Assembly (NCBI RefSeq): GCF_018130785.1
Contig: NZ_JAFCJT010000039.1
Coordinates: forward strand, 1-45,101
Source of the DNA: Bradyrhizobium liaoningense
GTDB lineage: Bacteria > Pseudomonadota > Alphaproteobacteria > Rhizobiales > Xanthobacteraceae
Direction: 5' to 3'
DNA length: 45,101 nucleotides
Below are positions 25,580 through 34,665 of the stretch, one piece after another. Position numbers and translations under genes: made by a program. Position 1 is the stretch's first letter; the number at the start of each line of letters is the position of its first letter. The notes beneath the pieces are model-generated. The model was given only the letters and a program-made list of their open reading frames with translations. It ran no database searches and was not told where the DNA came from.

Positions 25580-25927
25580 ATCCGCAAAGGCGCCCCCAAA
25601 GTCATCGAGCATCTTAGCAAGGGACTGCGTCACGAGCTCACCGCCGTCAACCAGTACTGGCTGCACTACCGGCTGCTGGCCAACTGGGACCTCTCGGACA
25701 TGGCCAAGGTCTGGCGCAAAGAGACGATCGAGGAGATGCAGTACGCTGACCGCATCACCGACCGAGTAATCTTCCTCGAAGGCCTTCACAAATGCAGATG
25801 CTCGACCCCTTGCAGATCGGTCATAACGTCAAGGAAGTTATCGATTGCGACCTCGCCGCCGAGATAAGCGCGCGTGCGCTGTACCAAGACGCGGCGACGC
25901 ATTGTCATTCCGTGAAGGATTATGTCA
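25580..25927 (+). pseudogene. Bacterioferritin pseudogene
   Basis: Readable as Bfr: RKGAPKVIEHLSK, GLRHELTAVNQYWLHYRLL, KETIEEMQYADR (ferroxidase Glu and haem-ligand Met still there), IFLEG; then a one-base loss near 25790 shifts the frame and it continues as MQMLDPLQIGHNVKEV, ARALYQDAATHCHSVKDYVT. Three lesions: the expected start after GGAG reads ATC instead of ATG (25580-25582), the frameshift, and a C-terminus cut off about 30 residues early where unrelated minus-strand sequence begins. It cannot make bacterioferritin. Confidence 0.85.
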
Positions 25928-26156
25928 CCCGTCCTCCTTCGGCTCTCTCAATTCCGCGTGCGCGTAGATCTTGAGACGGCGGCGGCTCGGGTAGTCCATC
26001 AGCATGAGTGCGGCACGGTCGTTTGACGCCGACATTGTCGACGCTGATGTAGTGTCTGTTGCCCCCGAAGTCTGCGAAGCCGAGCTTCGTGTCGTCGAGC
26101 ATCTTAAGGAATCCGGGCGACCCGCCTCTGTGCTGCACATAAGGCCAGCCGCCCTC
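25928..26156 (-). pseudogene. Pyridoxamine-phosphate-oxidase-like FMN protein fragment
   Basis: Minus strand: GWPYVQHRGGSPGFLKMLDD, then KLGFADFGGNRHYIS, and, one frame over, NDRAALMLMDYPSRRRLKIYAHAE. This is the split-barrel flavin-binding family related to PdxH. Both ends are missing and a frameshift separates the halves. It abuts the truncated bacterioferritin tail to tail. Confidence 0.75.
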
Positions 26157-26179
26157 CGAACCGTGGCAAGGCACGACAA

Positions 26180-26272
26180 TTGCGTGAAGCGATCATCGCC
26201 AAGTGCCGATGGATGAACTCGTCGGGTCTCAATCAGAGTGCGTCGGGCAACATTTCGGCCCGCAACGCGGGC
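26180..26272 (+). pseudogene. Class II aldolase/adducin N-terminal fragment
   Basis: LREAIIAKCRWMNSSGLNQ followed by SASGNISARN matches the N-terminus of class II (fuculose-phosphate-type) aldolases, where GLNQGTSGN(I/V)S is diagnostic. Nothing of the zinc site (HxH) follows; fragment only. Confidence 0.6.
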
Positions 26273-26771
26273 GCGCCGCTGCTCGGCGGAGATCGGCAGC
26301 ACGTTCGTCGATTTCGTAGCACGTTTGCAGCGCGACATGCTGGGCTTCCGAACTCGCTGCGGGTTCACTACGCCGGCTCTATGGAACGTGTGCGCGGGAT
26401 CTGCTGGGGCCTGTAAGCGGCCGCGCCGATCTCGAGCAGCATTTCGGCGGCGATCTCTATCAACGATGAAGCGTCCTATCTCCGCGAAGCCGCGTGGGCG
26501 AGAACCACTGCAGACATCCTGGACCGACGAACGAAGCACGGTCTGCAATTGACGCCGACGCGCGGACTTCGAAGCTCTAGCATTGGCAAGTGAGCCGCCA
26601 ATATCCGAGGTCGCCGGACGGAGACCAACGGCGCTCGCAGGACGGCGCGCGAACCTCAAAGCCCTCAATCATCGAGGATACTCTGCAGACAGCCCGGAAG
26701 CGCTCTTCAACGCTATAGGCTACACGATGCGCCCCTGCGGCGGCCGAGTCGCTCGGCCTTGTAGTACCCCA
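26273..26771. other. Decayed DNA between gene fragments
   Basis: Short open frames with no clear family; the base composition looks coding-like, so probably further worn gene pieces that I cannot identify. Confidence 0.45.
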
Positions 26772-26887
26772 ACCTGTCCTTCAATGTCGCAGCATCGATC
26801 GCGAGGGCTGACCAGATCATCGACGCCTACAGACTGAGAGGCGTCGGGCCCGAGCGGGTGCTCATCAAACTCGCATCAACGTGGGAG
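26772..26887 (+). pseudogene. Transaldolase internal fragment
   Basis: NLSFNVAASIARADQII then DAYRLRGVGPERVLIKLASTWE: matches the stretch with the Schiff-base lysine segment (ILIKIASTWEG) of transaldolases. About 39 codons only, with no start and no C-terminal barrel. Confidence 0.65.
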
Positions 26888-26959
26888 CGGAGCGTCAGTG
26901 GCCGAGACACCGATTGCGCCCCCCATGAACAAGGGAAGCGCAATTGTGTGGCCAGGAGA

Positions 26960-28054
26960 TTATTCATTGGTGAATCCTACGACCGGACAATTCACCAGGT
27001 TCCCCGTCGTCTTCACTGCCCCCCCCGCAGGGCTCACCAGTAAGCCTGACGCACTTTTGGCTTCGAGATCGTCACCGTCAGTAATCAGTTTCCGTTGATC
27101 CTTCGAGATAGCCTCCTTGGTCCACTCGGCCAATCGCACATCCCACATCGGAGAGTATCCGGCGCTGATCTCCGTGAAGTGCGCGAGGATGTCGAGTGAG
27201 GGCCCCTCTCCGTTGAGGGCGCTCTCGATCCCCTGGCGGTCCGGATCTTTCACACCCATCTTGCCGTTCACAATCGTATAGATCACCTCGGTCGCGCCGC
27301 TCTGAAGAATGTCGCTTTCCGCTGGCGCAAAAGTGGACGACTCCAGCGTCGCTGACTCCTCGGAGTTGGCGTCAAAACTAAGATAACGCAGGTGTTTACC
27401 GTCCGCGAAGCCAAACCGCAGTTTCAAGTCAACGGTGCCCTTATGAGGACAGATGCTTGCCACGGAGTCGGTCACGACAGAATAATCAGGACTGCCGTTG
27501 CAGAATGAGATTTTCTCGGGCCCGACATTGAACGCGATGACCGGGGCATTGAAGACAATGTCCTCCTTGTTCGTCACACGAACCAATGGGCTGTAGTGCG
27601 CATCCCCGACAGACCCGGCTCGGGCCGTTTTAGGAGGAAAAAATTTGGGCGCTTCTCCGCCTACCAAGCTTTGGGACGGCGAGAAATCAACCCGGCCCGA
27701 TTTGAACGTGAAATTGCCCGAGTCGTCCATTTCCGCAACCCGTGTGCTCGTCAGGTCTTTGGCGTTCGTGAGACTAGGCGCCCATGTGAGCCCCATCTTT
27801 TTCGAAGTATCAAAATTACTTACGTCTGTAAGCACGAACCAAACGGCTTCTCCCGAAGAAAGACGCCCACGACGGAGCGGCAGCGTCACCACTTCTCGTT
27901 CGAGGTCCACTTGGCCCGACTCAAGAAATAGCTTTGTGATTTTTTTTCCGGCAGCTGGATCGGCCGCCAGGCTTCCTTGTGGTGCCAAAAACGCCGCCGC
28001 AAGGATCATCATTGAACCACAAACACGTCTGTCGAGCTTTCTGCCAGACTTCAT
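26960..28054 (-). CDS. Secreted protein of unknown function after P460 genes
   Basis: 364 residues from ATG 28054 (AGGG about 8 bases upstream). Signal peptide with hydrophobic core MMILAAAFLAPQGSLAA (about 15-32). The mature part is Ser/Asp-rich and predicted beta-rich with no recognised domain; notable stretches are LRRGRLSSGEAVWFVLTDVS, a CNGS...CPHK Cys pair (about 200-222) and HLRYLSFDAN. Third gene of the P460 operon, so it may handle the same substrate or partner. I do not recognise the family. Confidence 0.85.
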   Translation of the reverse strand: MKSGRKLDRRVCGSMMILAAAFLAPQGSLAADPAAGKKITKLFLESGQVDLEREVVTLPLRRGRLSSGEAVWFVLTDVSNFDTSKKMGLTWAPSLTNAKDLTSTRVAEMDDSGNFTFKSGRVDFSPSQSLVGGEAPKFFPPKTARAGSVGDAHYSPLVRVTNKEDIVFNAPVIAFNVGPEKISFCNGSPDYSVVTDSVASICPHKGTVDLKLRFGFADGKHLRYLSFDANSEESATLESSTFAPAESDILQSGATEVIYTIVNGKMGVKDPDRQGIESALNGEGPSLDILAHFTEISAGYSPMWDVRLAEWTKEAISKDQRKLITDGDDLEAKSASGLLVSPAGGAVKTTGNLVNCPVVGFTNE

Positions 28055-28178
28055 GACTCTACCCTTTCTTCCGCATCCCGCCTTACCCGCGACCGGTAAC
28101 ATTCAAACGAAGTTGGCTATCGATCACTAGGGACACGCCTGGTCGTCGGGCGCGTCCCTAGCCGTAACGCACTGCCCG

Positions 28179-28763
28179 TTACTTCTTCAGTACGGGATAG
28201 CCTTGCACATAGATCCAGTCTGTCTCCTTGGCAGGGATGTGGCAGCCTAGACAATCTGATCGAAAGTTCGTTGAGGTCGTTTTCACCGGGTTATTCGCGT
28301 CGAACCACGACCAAGCCCAACCGTTCCCCCATAGCTTATTATCGGGGTGGCTGTTCTTACTGTCCTTCACCATCATGAACCAGCCTTTGAGAAGGTCTTG
28401 ATGGCTGACCGTTCCAGTCGTCATATCCGAAGTGGCCGCGTCGTAGACTTCCTTCACGAGTATCGAACCATCGGAGAACTTGCCGGTGGTGCGATAGTCA
28501 GCGACAGATCCTGGCGACGCGTAGACGACGTGCATCTCTTTGGCCCCCTTGTCACCTGCAACGGACCAGCTCCCGAGGAATTCGTAAGTGGCTCGATAGT
28601 TCTTCGGGATATGCATGTTGCCCGCCGCATCAACGAGTTGTTCTTGCGTAGCAGCGGGCTGGCTATTTGCGGACTGCGAGACAAGACACCCGACGATCAC
28701 GACGATGAACGATGCGGACGCTACGGCCGCACTTCCGAGGAATTTCATCGCAAGTTTCCTCAT
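28179..28763 (-). CDS. Cytochrome P460 family protein (second gene)
   Basis: 194 residues with a signal peptide or lipoprotein-like N-terminus (IVVIVGCLVSQS). P460 family: N-terminal IPKNYRATYEFLGSWSV, HVVYASPGS, FSDGSILVKEVY, and C-terminal haem motif CLGCH with preceding RSDC. These periplasmic haem proteins, related to cytochrome c'-beta, oxidise hydroxylamine or bind NO. Whether the Lys-haem cross-link of true P460 forms cannot be told by eye. The start overlaps the upstream gene's stop (ATGA); an ATG five codons in, with GAGGA upstream, is an alternative. Confidence 0.9.
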   Translation of the reverse strand: MRKLAMKFLGSAAVASASFIVVIVGCLVSQSANSQPAATQEQLVDAAGNMHIPKNYRATYEFLGSWSVAGDKGAKEMHVVYASPGSVADYRTTGKFSDGSILVKEVYDAATSDMTTGTVSHQDLLKGWFMMVKDSKNSHPDNKLWGNGWAWSWFDANNPVKTTSTNFRSDCLGCHIPAKETDWIYVQGYPVLKK

Positions 28764-29398
28764 TTTTTCTTAGACGGACCTGGCGGTACCGGTACCTGGT
28801 CGAGCAATACGTAGAACTGCGTCCATACGTCATCTCGTTTCGCGCTCGCGATGTGGCAGTAGGCGCATTCCTCGATCGGTCGAACTTTGGCAGTCGCCGC
28901 CTTGGGCTCATGGTGGTTGAAGTTGTAGTAGCCCCAGCCATTGGTGGCCTGATATCTCTTGGAGTCCTTGACAGTCACATCCGCCCCGTTGAAGGGACCG
29001 GGGAAGAATCCGTGCCCCGATGGCTCGGCTCTCGAACCGTCCTTTTCAGTCGCGGGCAACATGAGCTGCAGCTCCTTCACGAAGATCGTTCCTTCGGGAA
29101 ATTCGCCCGTTTTCTTGTAGATCTCGTAGGAGCCAGGTTCGATATATACGTTATGAAATTCAGGGAAGTTTGCCTGGGGAGGGTTTAGAAAATTGGGCGT
29201 TAGCGGCGAACCAACATAGACCCATTCGTGAAAGTTCTTCGGCAGAATGAGGTCTCCATCTTTTGTGTATTCAGGAAGATAGCGACCGGTGGCATGCCAA
29301 TCGTCGGGTGGTGGAAGCTGCGGTTGCTGCGCGAAGACTGCAGTTGCCAAAGCGCTAGCGCCGAGGACGGCGGAAAGTGCGAGTACTGTACGTCTCAT
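28760..29398 (-). CDS. Cytochrome P460 family protein (first gene)
   Basis: 212 residues, signal peptide cleaved near VFAQ. Same family as the next gene: LILPKNFHEWVYVGSPL, HNVYIEPGSYEIYKK, FPEGTIFVKELQL, and haem motif CAYCH with IEECAYCHIAS. Strong AGGAGAGAG precedes ATG 29398, so this is the operon start. The pair is diverged, not a recent duplication. Probable role: periplasmic detoxification or oxidation of hydroxylamine/NO, relevant to denitrifying or nodule conditions; inferred from family. Confidence 0.92.
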   Translation of the reverse strand: MRRTVLALSAVLGASALATAVFAQQPQLPPPDDWHATGRYLPEYTKDGDLILPKNFHEWVYVGSPLTPNFLNPPQANFPEFHNVYIEPGSYEIYKKTGEFPEGTIFVKELQLMLPATEKDGSRAEPSGHGFFPGPFNGADVTVKDSKRYQATNGWGYYNFNHHEPKAATAKVRPIEECAYCHIASAKRDDVWTQFYVLLDQVPVPPGPSKKK

Positions 29399-29840
29399 GA
29401 TCTCTCTCCTCTGACCAGCTGTGTGTCGCCGAACAAGGCAACGAAGGCATTCGTGCAGCAGGTGGTCTCGCTAACTGCGCACAGGTTAGATTAGACGTGG
29501 GTGCCTTGATGCAAAAGCAACGAAGGATCATGAAATCAATACCCGCCTGGAATGACGTTCTCTCTAACTATCGATGTTTGATCACGGGACGCCTCTGGCC
29601 CTCGCAGCGCATGCGCACTGACTTAGGGATTGCCGGCGTGAATGCCATTTCCGGTATTCACTGATGCGCCGGTATCCTTGCGATCTGCGGATGGGGCCAT
29701 TGACTTTCTTAGTTGCAAATTGGCAACCGATCATTCGAAAACGGCCAGTCCAGTTTTCCGGCAGCGTCCTCACGAAGAGGCAACACCAATGTTACGCACA
29801 AACAAGACTCGCGGCACTAGATCGGAATGACATTCACAAG
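29399..29840. other. Intergenic, no gene; P460 promoter region
   Basis: About 440 bases without a supported gene. Holds the promoter of the P460 operon; no sigma-54 or FNR-type site was clear. Confidence 0.5.
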
Positions 29841-30189
29841 ATGTGGAAATTGACGAAATCATTCTGCTTCAAGGCGGCCCATACGCTGTCGAGAACGCCC
29901 TCTGGCGCGCCAAGGAGAGATCCACGGCCATTTCTTCCAATCCGAGTTCCGCGGCATGCCGGATCCCTTGACCTGCATGGTGGCCGATTTCGACCTCCTC
30001 CAGCATGCGATCGAAGTCGAGCGGCTGACGCTCGACCTCAACAAGATCGAGGCGCTGGGCACCCCGACGCTGAAAGACCTCTCGCGTTTCGTCTGGGAAC
30101 GCCCTGCGCATCTCGGCGGGCTGACCCGCGCCAGCATCCATCACGACAGTTGCAACGCGAGCCGCACCTATCGTGGTCCGCACGGCTAA
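29841..30189 (+). pseudogene. 6-pyruvoyl-tetrahydropterin synthase (QueD-like) pseudogene
   Basis: Begins MWKLTKSFCFKAAHTLS (first zinc His), loses frame near 29910, continues one frame over as EIHGHFF (HGH zinc pair), MVADFDLLQHAIE, then LTLDLNKIEALGTPTLKD and NASRTYRGPHG at the end. Where the family has LDH(K/R)xLN the sequence reads LDLN, an in-frame loss of the segment carrying the catalytic His. Two independent lesions make it dead. It ends 16 bases before hemF. Confidence 0.78.
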
Positions 30190-30205
30190 TGGCGAGACTA
30201 TTGGA

Positions 30206-31102
30206 ATGTCGACCATGGATGTGACGCTGATCGAGGAGCGCAAGGCACGAACGCGGAGCTGGTTTGAATCGCTGCGCGACGACATCTGCGCAAGCTTCGA
30301 GCGGCTCGAGGATGACGCGCCGCAAGAGCTCTATTCGGGTACGGCCGGCCGCTTCGTCAGTACGCCCTGGCAGCGCACTGACCACTCAGGCGCGGCGGGC
30401 GGCGGCGGCGTGATGTCGATGATGTGCGGCCGCCTGTTCGAGAAGGTCGGCGTGCACTGCTCGACCGTTCATGGCGAGTTCGCCCCCGAGTTTCGCGCGC
30501 AGATCCCGGGCACGGCGGACGATCCGCGATTCTGGGCGTCCGGCATCTCGCTGATCGCGCATATGCGCAATCCGAACGTACCCGCGGTGCATATGAACAC
30601 GCGATTCGTCGTCACGACGAAGACCTGGTTCGGCGGCGGTGCCGACCTTACGCCCGCGCTCGACCGGCGGCGCACGCAACAGGACGCGGACACGATCGCC
30701 TTCCACGCCGCGATGCAGGAGGCCTGCAGCGGTCCGAACGGCGTCGCCGACTACGACAAGTACAAGAAATGGTGCGACGAGTATTTCTATCTACCGCACC
30801 GCAAAGAGGCCCGTGGCATCGGCGGAATCTTCTATGACTGGCATGACAGCGGGGACTGGGAAGCTGACCTCGCTTTCACCAAAGAAGTCGGCCGCGCCCT
30901 CCTGAAGGTCTATCTGAAACTGGTACGGCGCAATTTCGCTGATGCCTGGACCGCACAGGATCGCGAGGAGCAATTGATCCGGCGCGGGCGTTATGTCGAG
31001 TTCAACCTGTTCTACGACCGCGGCACAATCTTCGGGCTGAAGACCGGCGGCAATGTGGATTCGATCTTGTCGTCGTTGCCGCCGGAAGTGAAATGGCCAT
31101 GA
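30206..31102 (+). CDS. hemF: Oxygen-dependent coproporphyrinogen III oxidase
   Basis: 298 residues, the usual length. It converts coproporphyrinogen III to protoporphyrinogen IX using O2. Family motifs: WQRTDHSGAAGGGGVMSMM, NPNVPAVHMNTRF (catalytic His), TKTWFGGGADLTP, KKWCDEYFYLPHRKEARGIGGIFYD, and RGRYVEFNLFYDRGT. No lesion. Start at ATG 30206, first in-frame ATG after the pseudogene stop with the normal family N-terminus (LIEERKARTRSWF). Its stop overlaps the following HAD ORF (ATGA). An oxygen-dependent enzyme in an otherwise microaerobic gene set is notable. Confidence 0.96.
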   Translation: MSTMDVTLIEERKARTRSWFESLRDDICASFERLEDDAPQELYSGTAGRFVSTPWQRTDHSGAAGGGGVMSMMCGRLFEKVGVHCSTVHGEFAPEFRAQIPGTADDPRFWASGISLIAHMRNPNVPAVHMNTRFVVTTKTWFGGGADLTPALDRRRTQQDADTIAFHAAMQEACSGPNGVADYDKYKKWCDEYFYLPHRKEARGIGGIFYDWHDSGDWEADLAFTKEVGRALLKVYLKLVRRNFADAWTAQDREEQLIRRGRYVEFNLFYDRGTIFGLKTGGNVDSILSSLPPEVKWP

Positions 31103-31771
31103 CCGCAAAGCACCTCCCCCGCGCCATGCTAATCGACATGGATAACACCATCCTGTCGCGCTATGGCCGTCCCGAGATCACCCGGAGCACGATCGCAACC
31201 GAGTTCGCATCCGGGCTTGCACCGCTGCCACCGGAGCTGGCGTTTGCTCGAAACTACTAGGCCAATGCGGAGGCGGCCTGGCGGCTCAGGCTCGGCGAGG
31301 CGTGGCGACTGACGGTGAAAGACGGCTTCGCAGCGCTCGCCGCAAGAGGTCATCGCGCCCTGCCCGACGATCTCGCCGCCGCTTCACCACCTACCGCGAG
31401 GATGAAGTGTTGCCTTCCCGGCGCGCATGAGAAGGTCGACCGGTGAAGGCGCTCGGTGTCAAGCTCGCGCTAGTCACCAACGGCGCGGCCGACATGCAGC
31501 GCGCCAAAATCGAGCGTTTCGAGTTGCCCCACCGCTCGACCACATCCAGATCGAGGGCGAGCACGATTTCGGCAAGCCCGGGGAGTGCGCTTATCTGCAC
31601 GCGATCGACGCGCTCGGCGTCGCCGCCAGGATAGTCGACTACAATCTGGAATGGGAAGTCGTGACGCCGCGTCGCCGCGGCGACGAACCATCGCCAATCT
31701 TGCTGATCCGGCGGGTGTCTCACGATGACGTTTGTGACTGGGCACGCCGTGTGCACCATTCAAGCCTTTGA
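31099..31771 (+). pseudogene. HAD-superfamily hydrolase pseudogene
   Basis: ATG at 31099 overlaps the hemF stop. Reads AMLIDMDNTILSRYG (HAD motif I, DxDxT), then an internal TAG after ELAFARNY (31258-31260). After further frameshifts comes LGVKLALVTNGAADMQRAKI (motif II), followed in another frame by HIQIEGEHDFGKPGECAYLHAIDALGV and YNLEWEVVTP (remains of motifs III/IV). A phosphoglycolate-phosphatase-like HAD that was co-translated with hemF and is now inactive. Confidence 0.8.
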
Positions 31772-32075
31772 AGCCGAGGCCGTGACAAAAAAGCGATTCG
31801 CTCGCAACGAGTTCTTAAGCGACGCGCTTCGCCGCGACCGCTCGATCCCGCCAATCTCAAGCGACAGTTCGCCCTCGTTCCTTAAAATCTGATTGCTAAT
31901 AGTTACACCGAAACGGGCGTAGGTTTCCGGAAACGGACCCAGACGTAGGCCATATGTGAGCTGCCTCAGGCGGCTGCGTCCGACCATAACCGAGGGTTTT
32001 GCAAATTATAACTGAGACAGGCGCGAAGTGCTCTGCGTAGTGAGCTACAGTCGAGCGACGGTCAGGAAGATTGAG
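31772..32075. other. Intergenic before second hemA
   Basis: No gene. A short perfect palindrome GTTTCCGGAAAC lies at about 31921-31932, some 150 bases before the hemA start; it could be an operator. Confidence 0.45.
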
Positions 32076-33434
32076 ATGGACGATCTGGACATATCGACAA
32101 AGTGGCAAGCAAGGCATCCGACGCACGGAAGCGTCGGTAGTAGACATTTTTGGACGGATATAGTGCCGGGGCAAAGAGAGTTGACATCGGCCAACGGGAC
32201 GATTGCTACGGACGACAACAGCTGTGCGGCCGAAGCGTACGAACGTCATTTCCACGATTCTCTTAAGCAACTGCACAAGGAGCAGCGTTATCGCGTCTTC
32301 ACCGACATCGAACGCATCTCCGGCCGTTTCCCAGCCGCCAAATGGCGCCGGTCTGACGGAACGGTTACAGAAATCACGGTTTGGTGCTCGAATGACTATC
32401 TCGGCATGGGACAACATCCGGAGGTCGTGAGCGCGCTGACAGCAACGGCACACCGCTGTGGCGCTGGAGCGGGTGGAACACGCAACATCGCCGGAAACAA
32501 TTCGCCCTTGGTTGATTTAGAGGGTGAGCTTGCTGATCTACATGGCAAGGAAGCAAGCCTCGTCTTCACCTCCGGCTACATATCGAACCAGGCCGGCATC
32601 TCGACGATCGGTAAGCTGATCCCGGACTGCTTGATCTTATCTGATGCCTTCAACCACAACTCGATCATCGAAGGCATCCGTCAGTCAGGTTGCGAAAAGC
32701 GGATTTTCCGCCACAACGATCTTGGTCACCTTGAGACGTTGCTGCGCGAGGCAGGAGACCGCCCCAAGCTTGTCGTGTTCGAGTCCGTATACTCGATGGA
32801 CGGCGATGTGGCCCCGATCAGCGCTATCTGCGACCTTGCGGACCGGTATGGCGCGATGACATACCTCGATGAGGTGCACGCGGTCGGTCTCTACGGACCT
32901 CGCGGGGGCGGAATCAGCGAGCGTGACGGCGTGATGCAGCGCGTGACCGTGATCGAGGGCACCCTCGCCAAGGGATTCGGCTGTATTGGCGGCTATATTT
33001 CGGCGTCACGATCGATCTGCGACGCGGTGCGCAGCTTCGCGCCCGGGTTCATCTTCACGACGGCACTCCCTCCGCCAATTGCTGCCGCAGCCCGTGCGTC
33101 CGTTCGTTACCTGAAGCACTCGTCTACCGAGCGCGAGGCACACCAGCGGCAAGCCGCCGCAACGAAACGGGCGCTCCGAGCCGCCGGACTTCCGATCCTC
33201 CCGACCGAAACCCACATCGTACCTGTAATTGTCGGCGATGCGGAATTGTGCAAGGCGGCAGCCGATCGCCTTCTGAAGCGCCACGCCATCTATATCCAGC
33301 CGATCAATTATCCGACCGTTCCGCGCGGGACGGAGCGTCTGCGCATCACGCCGTCGCCATATCATGGGGATACCCACATAGCGGAACTCACAGCCGCGCT
33401 CGCTGAGACCTGGGACGCCCTCTCCCTTGCCTGA
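32076..33434 (+). CDS. hemA: 5-aminolevulinate synthase, second copy, extended N-terminus
   Basis: 452 residues from ATG 32076 (AGGA 8 bases upstream). The core matches the first copy throughout: RYRVFTDIER, VWCSNDYLGMGQHP, GAGAGGTRNIAG, DAFNHNSIIEG, YLDEVHAVGLYG, Schiff-base Lys in EGTLAKGFG (about residue 299), and IQPINYPTVPRGTERLR. Catalytic residues intact. Compared with copy 1 it carries about 52 extra N-terminal residues, hydrophilic and low in similarity; the normal start region begins near AYERHFHDSL. If the ATG is wrong, a TTG near residue 36 could serve. The two copies are clearly diverged paralogues. Confidence 0.94.
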   Translation: MDDLDISTKWQARHPTHGSVGSRHFWTDIVPGQRELTSANGTIATDDNSCAAEAYERHFHDSLKQLHKEQRYRVFTDIERISGRFPAAKWRRSDGTVTEITVWCSNDYLGMGQHPEVVSALTATAHRCGAGAGGTRNIAGNNSPLVDLEGELADLHGKEASLVFTSGYISNQAGISTIGKLIPDCLILSDAFNHNSIIEGIRQSGCEKRIFRHNDLGHLETLLREAGDRPKLVVFESVYSMDGDVAPISAICDLADRYGAMTYLDEVHAVGLYGPRGGGISERDGVMQRVTVIEGTLAKGFGCIGGYISASRSICDAVRSFAPGFIFTTALPPPIAAAARASVRYLKHSSTEREAHQRQAAATKRALRAAGLPILPTETHIVPVIVGDAELCKAAADRLLKRHAIYIQPINYPTVPRGTERLRITPSPYHGDTHIAELTAALAETWDALSLA

Positions 33435-33908
33435 GAGCCGTACTGGGGTTGGTCCGCATCGCAACCGCCTTCCCCGGAATATGGCCCGAATGGGTGTCCC
33501 GGGTTGCGGCTGAGGCAGGCAGGTTGATGGCCCTTTCAAAGAAAGACGTTTGAGAGCATAGCCACCCCTTTTCGACACGCTTCCGGATTAAAGATGTGAT
33601 GCGGCCCAATCCAGTTCTTCTATCACCAGGCCAGTTTGCATGCGGCCTTCAGTAAAACGGTCAGCCCCTCGTAAGCAGGCAGCGAGCGGGATGATGTTTG
33701 CTGTCGCGTCGGCAAAGCGGCTCCCGATCATGATGATGGCTTGAAATAGTGGGCCCCCCCGAAGAACTGAACTTCCTCATCCTCTTGGGCGGTTCTCCCC
33801 AACGACCGCGACTGTCGCTCAAACACGCTGATCCAGAATCGTTCATTTCGATAAGCCGTCCAACCGGGTGTTCGAAAACAACCAGAACGAGACAACGGGT
33901 AACCGGAA
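33435..33908. other. Intergenic between hemA and ccmA, no gene
   Basis: 474 bases. No supported frame on either strand. It should contain the ccmA promoter; none identified. Confidence 0.5.
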
Positions 33909-34541
33909 ATGACAATGGATGTCACGCAGCGGCGCCATCTCCTGATCGAAGATCTATCCGTCGCGCGCGGCGAGCGCGTGGTGTTTGGCGGGGTCTCTTT
34001 GCGACTGGACTCGGGCGAAATCGCCGAAGTGACCGGTCCCAATGGCGTGGGCAAATCCACACTTTTGCGCGCGATCGCCGGGTTCTTGCCACTGAGATCC
34101 GGCCGCATGTCATGGGCCGAATCCGAAGCCACGGATTCAGCGCCACTGACGGAGCGCCTCCACTACGTGGGCCATCTCGATGGGCTGAAATCGGCATTGA
34201 CCGCCCGCGAAAACCTCGAGATCGGCGTGGGAATTTTGGGACGAAGTCGGCTAACCCCGTTAGAGGCGCTGGACCGTATGGAGTTAGCCCACGTTCTCGA
34301 TCTGCCTGTCGGGTATCTTTCCGCGGGGCAACGTCGCCGTGTCGCATTGGCACGGCTCTTGATTGCCGATCGCCCTCTATGGCTGCTCGACGAGCCGCTA
34401 ACCGCGCTCGACCGGCACGCACGCGCCTTGCTGAAGCCTATTGTCGCCGACCATCTCGGCAGCGGAGGATTGATGCTCGCCGCGACCCACGAACCACTCG
34501 GTCTACCAGGGACAATCCAAGTCAGGCTGGGCGCGAGGTGA
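33909..34541 (+). CDS. ccmA: Haem exporter ATP-binding subunit CcmA
   Basis: 210 residues, ABC ATPase: Walker A GPNGVGKST, the family's HYVGHLDGLK segment, signature LSAGQRRRVALARL, Walker B LWLLDEP. With CcmB and CcmC it drives release of haem-loaded CcmE in System I cytochrome c maturation, on the cytoplasmic face of the inner membrane (CycV in Bradyrhizobium). 124 bases separate it from ccmB, longer than usual. Confidence 0.96.
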   Translation: MTMDVTQRRHLLIEDLSVARGERVVFGGVSLRLDSGEIAEVTGPNGVGKSTLLRAIAGFLPLRSGRMSWAESEATDSAPLTERLHYVGHLDGLKSALTARENLEIGVGILGRSRLTPLEALDRMELAHVLDLPVGYLSAGQRRRVALARLLIADRPLWLLDEPLTALDRHARALLKPIVADHLGSGGLMLAATHEPLGLPGTIQVRLGAR

Positions 34542-34665
34542 GGATCGTCCTGTTGGGGCGCGGCCGGCATGCTCGTAAGCGTCGAGCTCGGGAGAGTAGA
34601 GGTCTCGCCCCTCTTCCGGTTTCTCGGGTGCGGTCTCGGCACGATGGCGACGCCGGACGTGGGCT

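Noticed and set aside
25925..26668. 247-codon minus-strand open frame
   Set aside because: Its only recognisable part is the frameshifted tail of a PNPOx-like relic; the rest is Arg/Ala-rich shadow coding.
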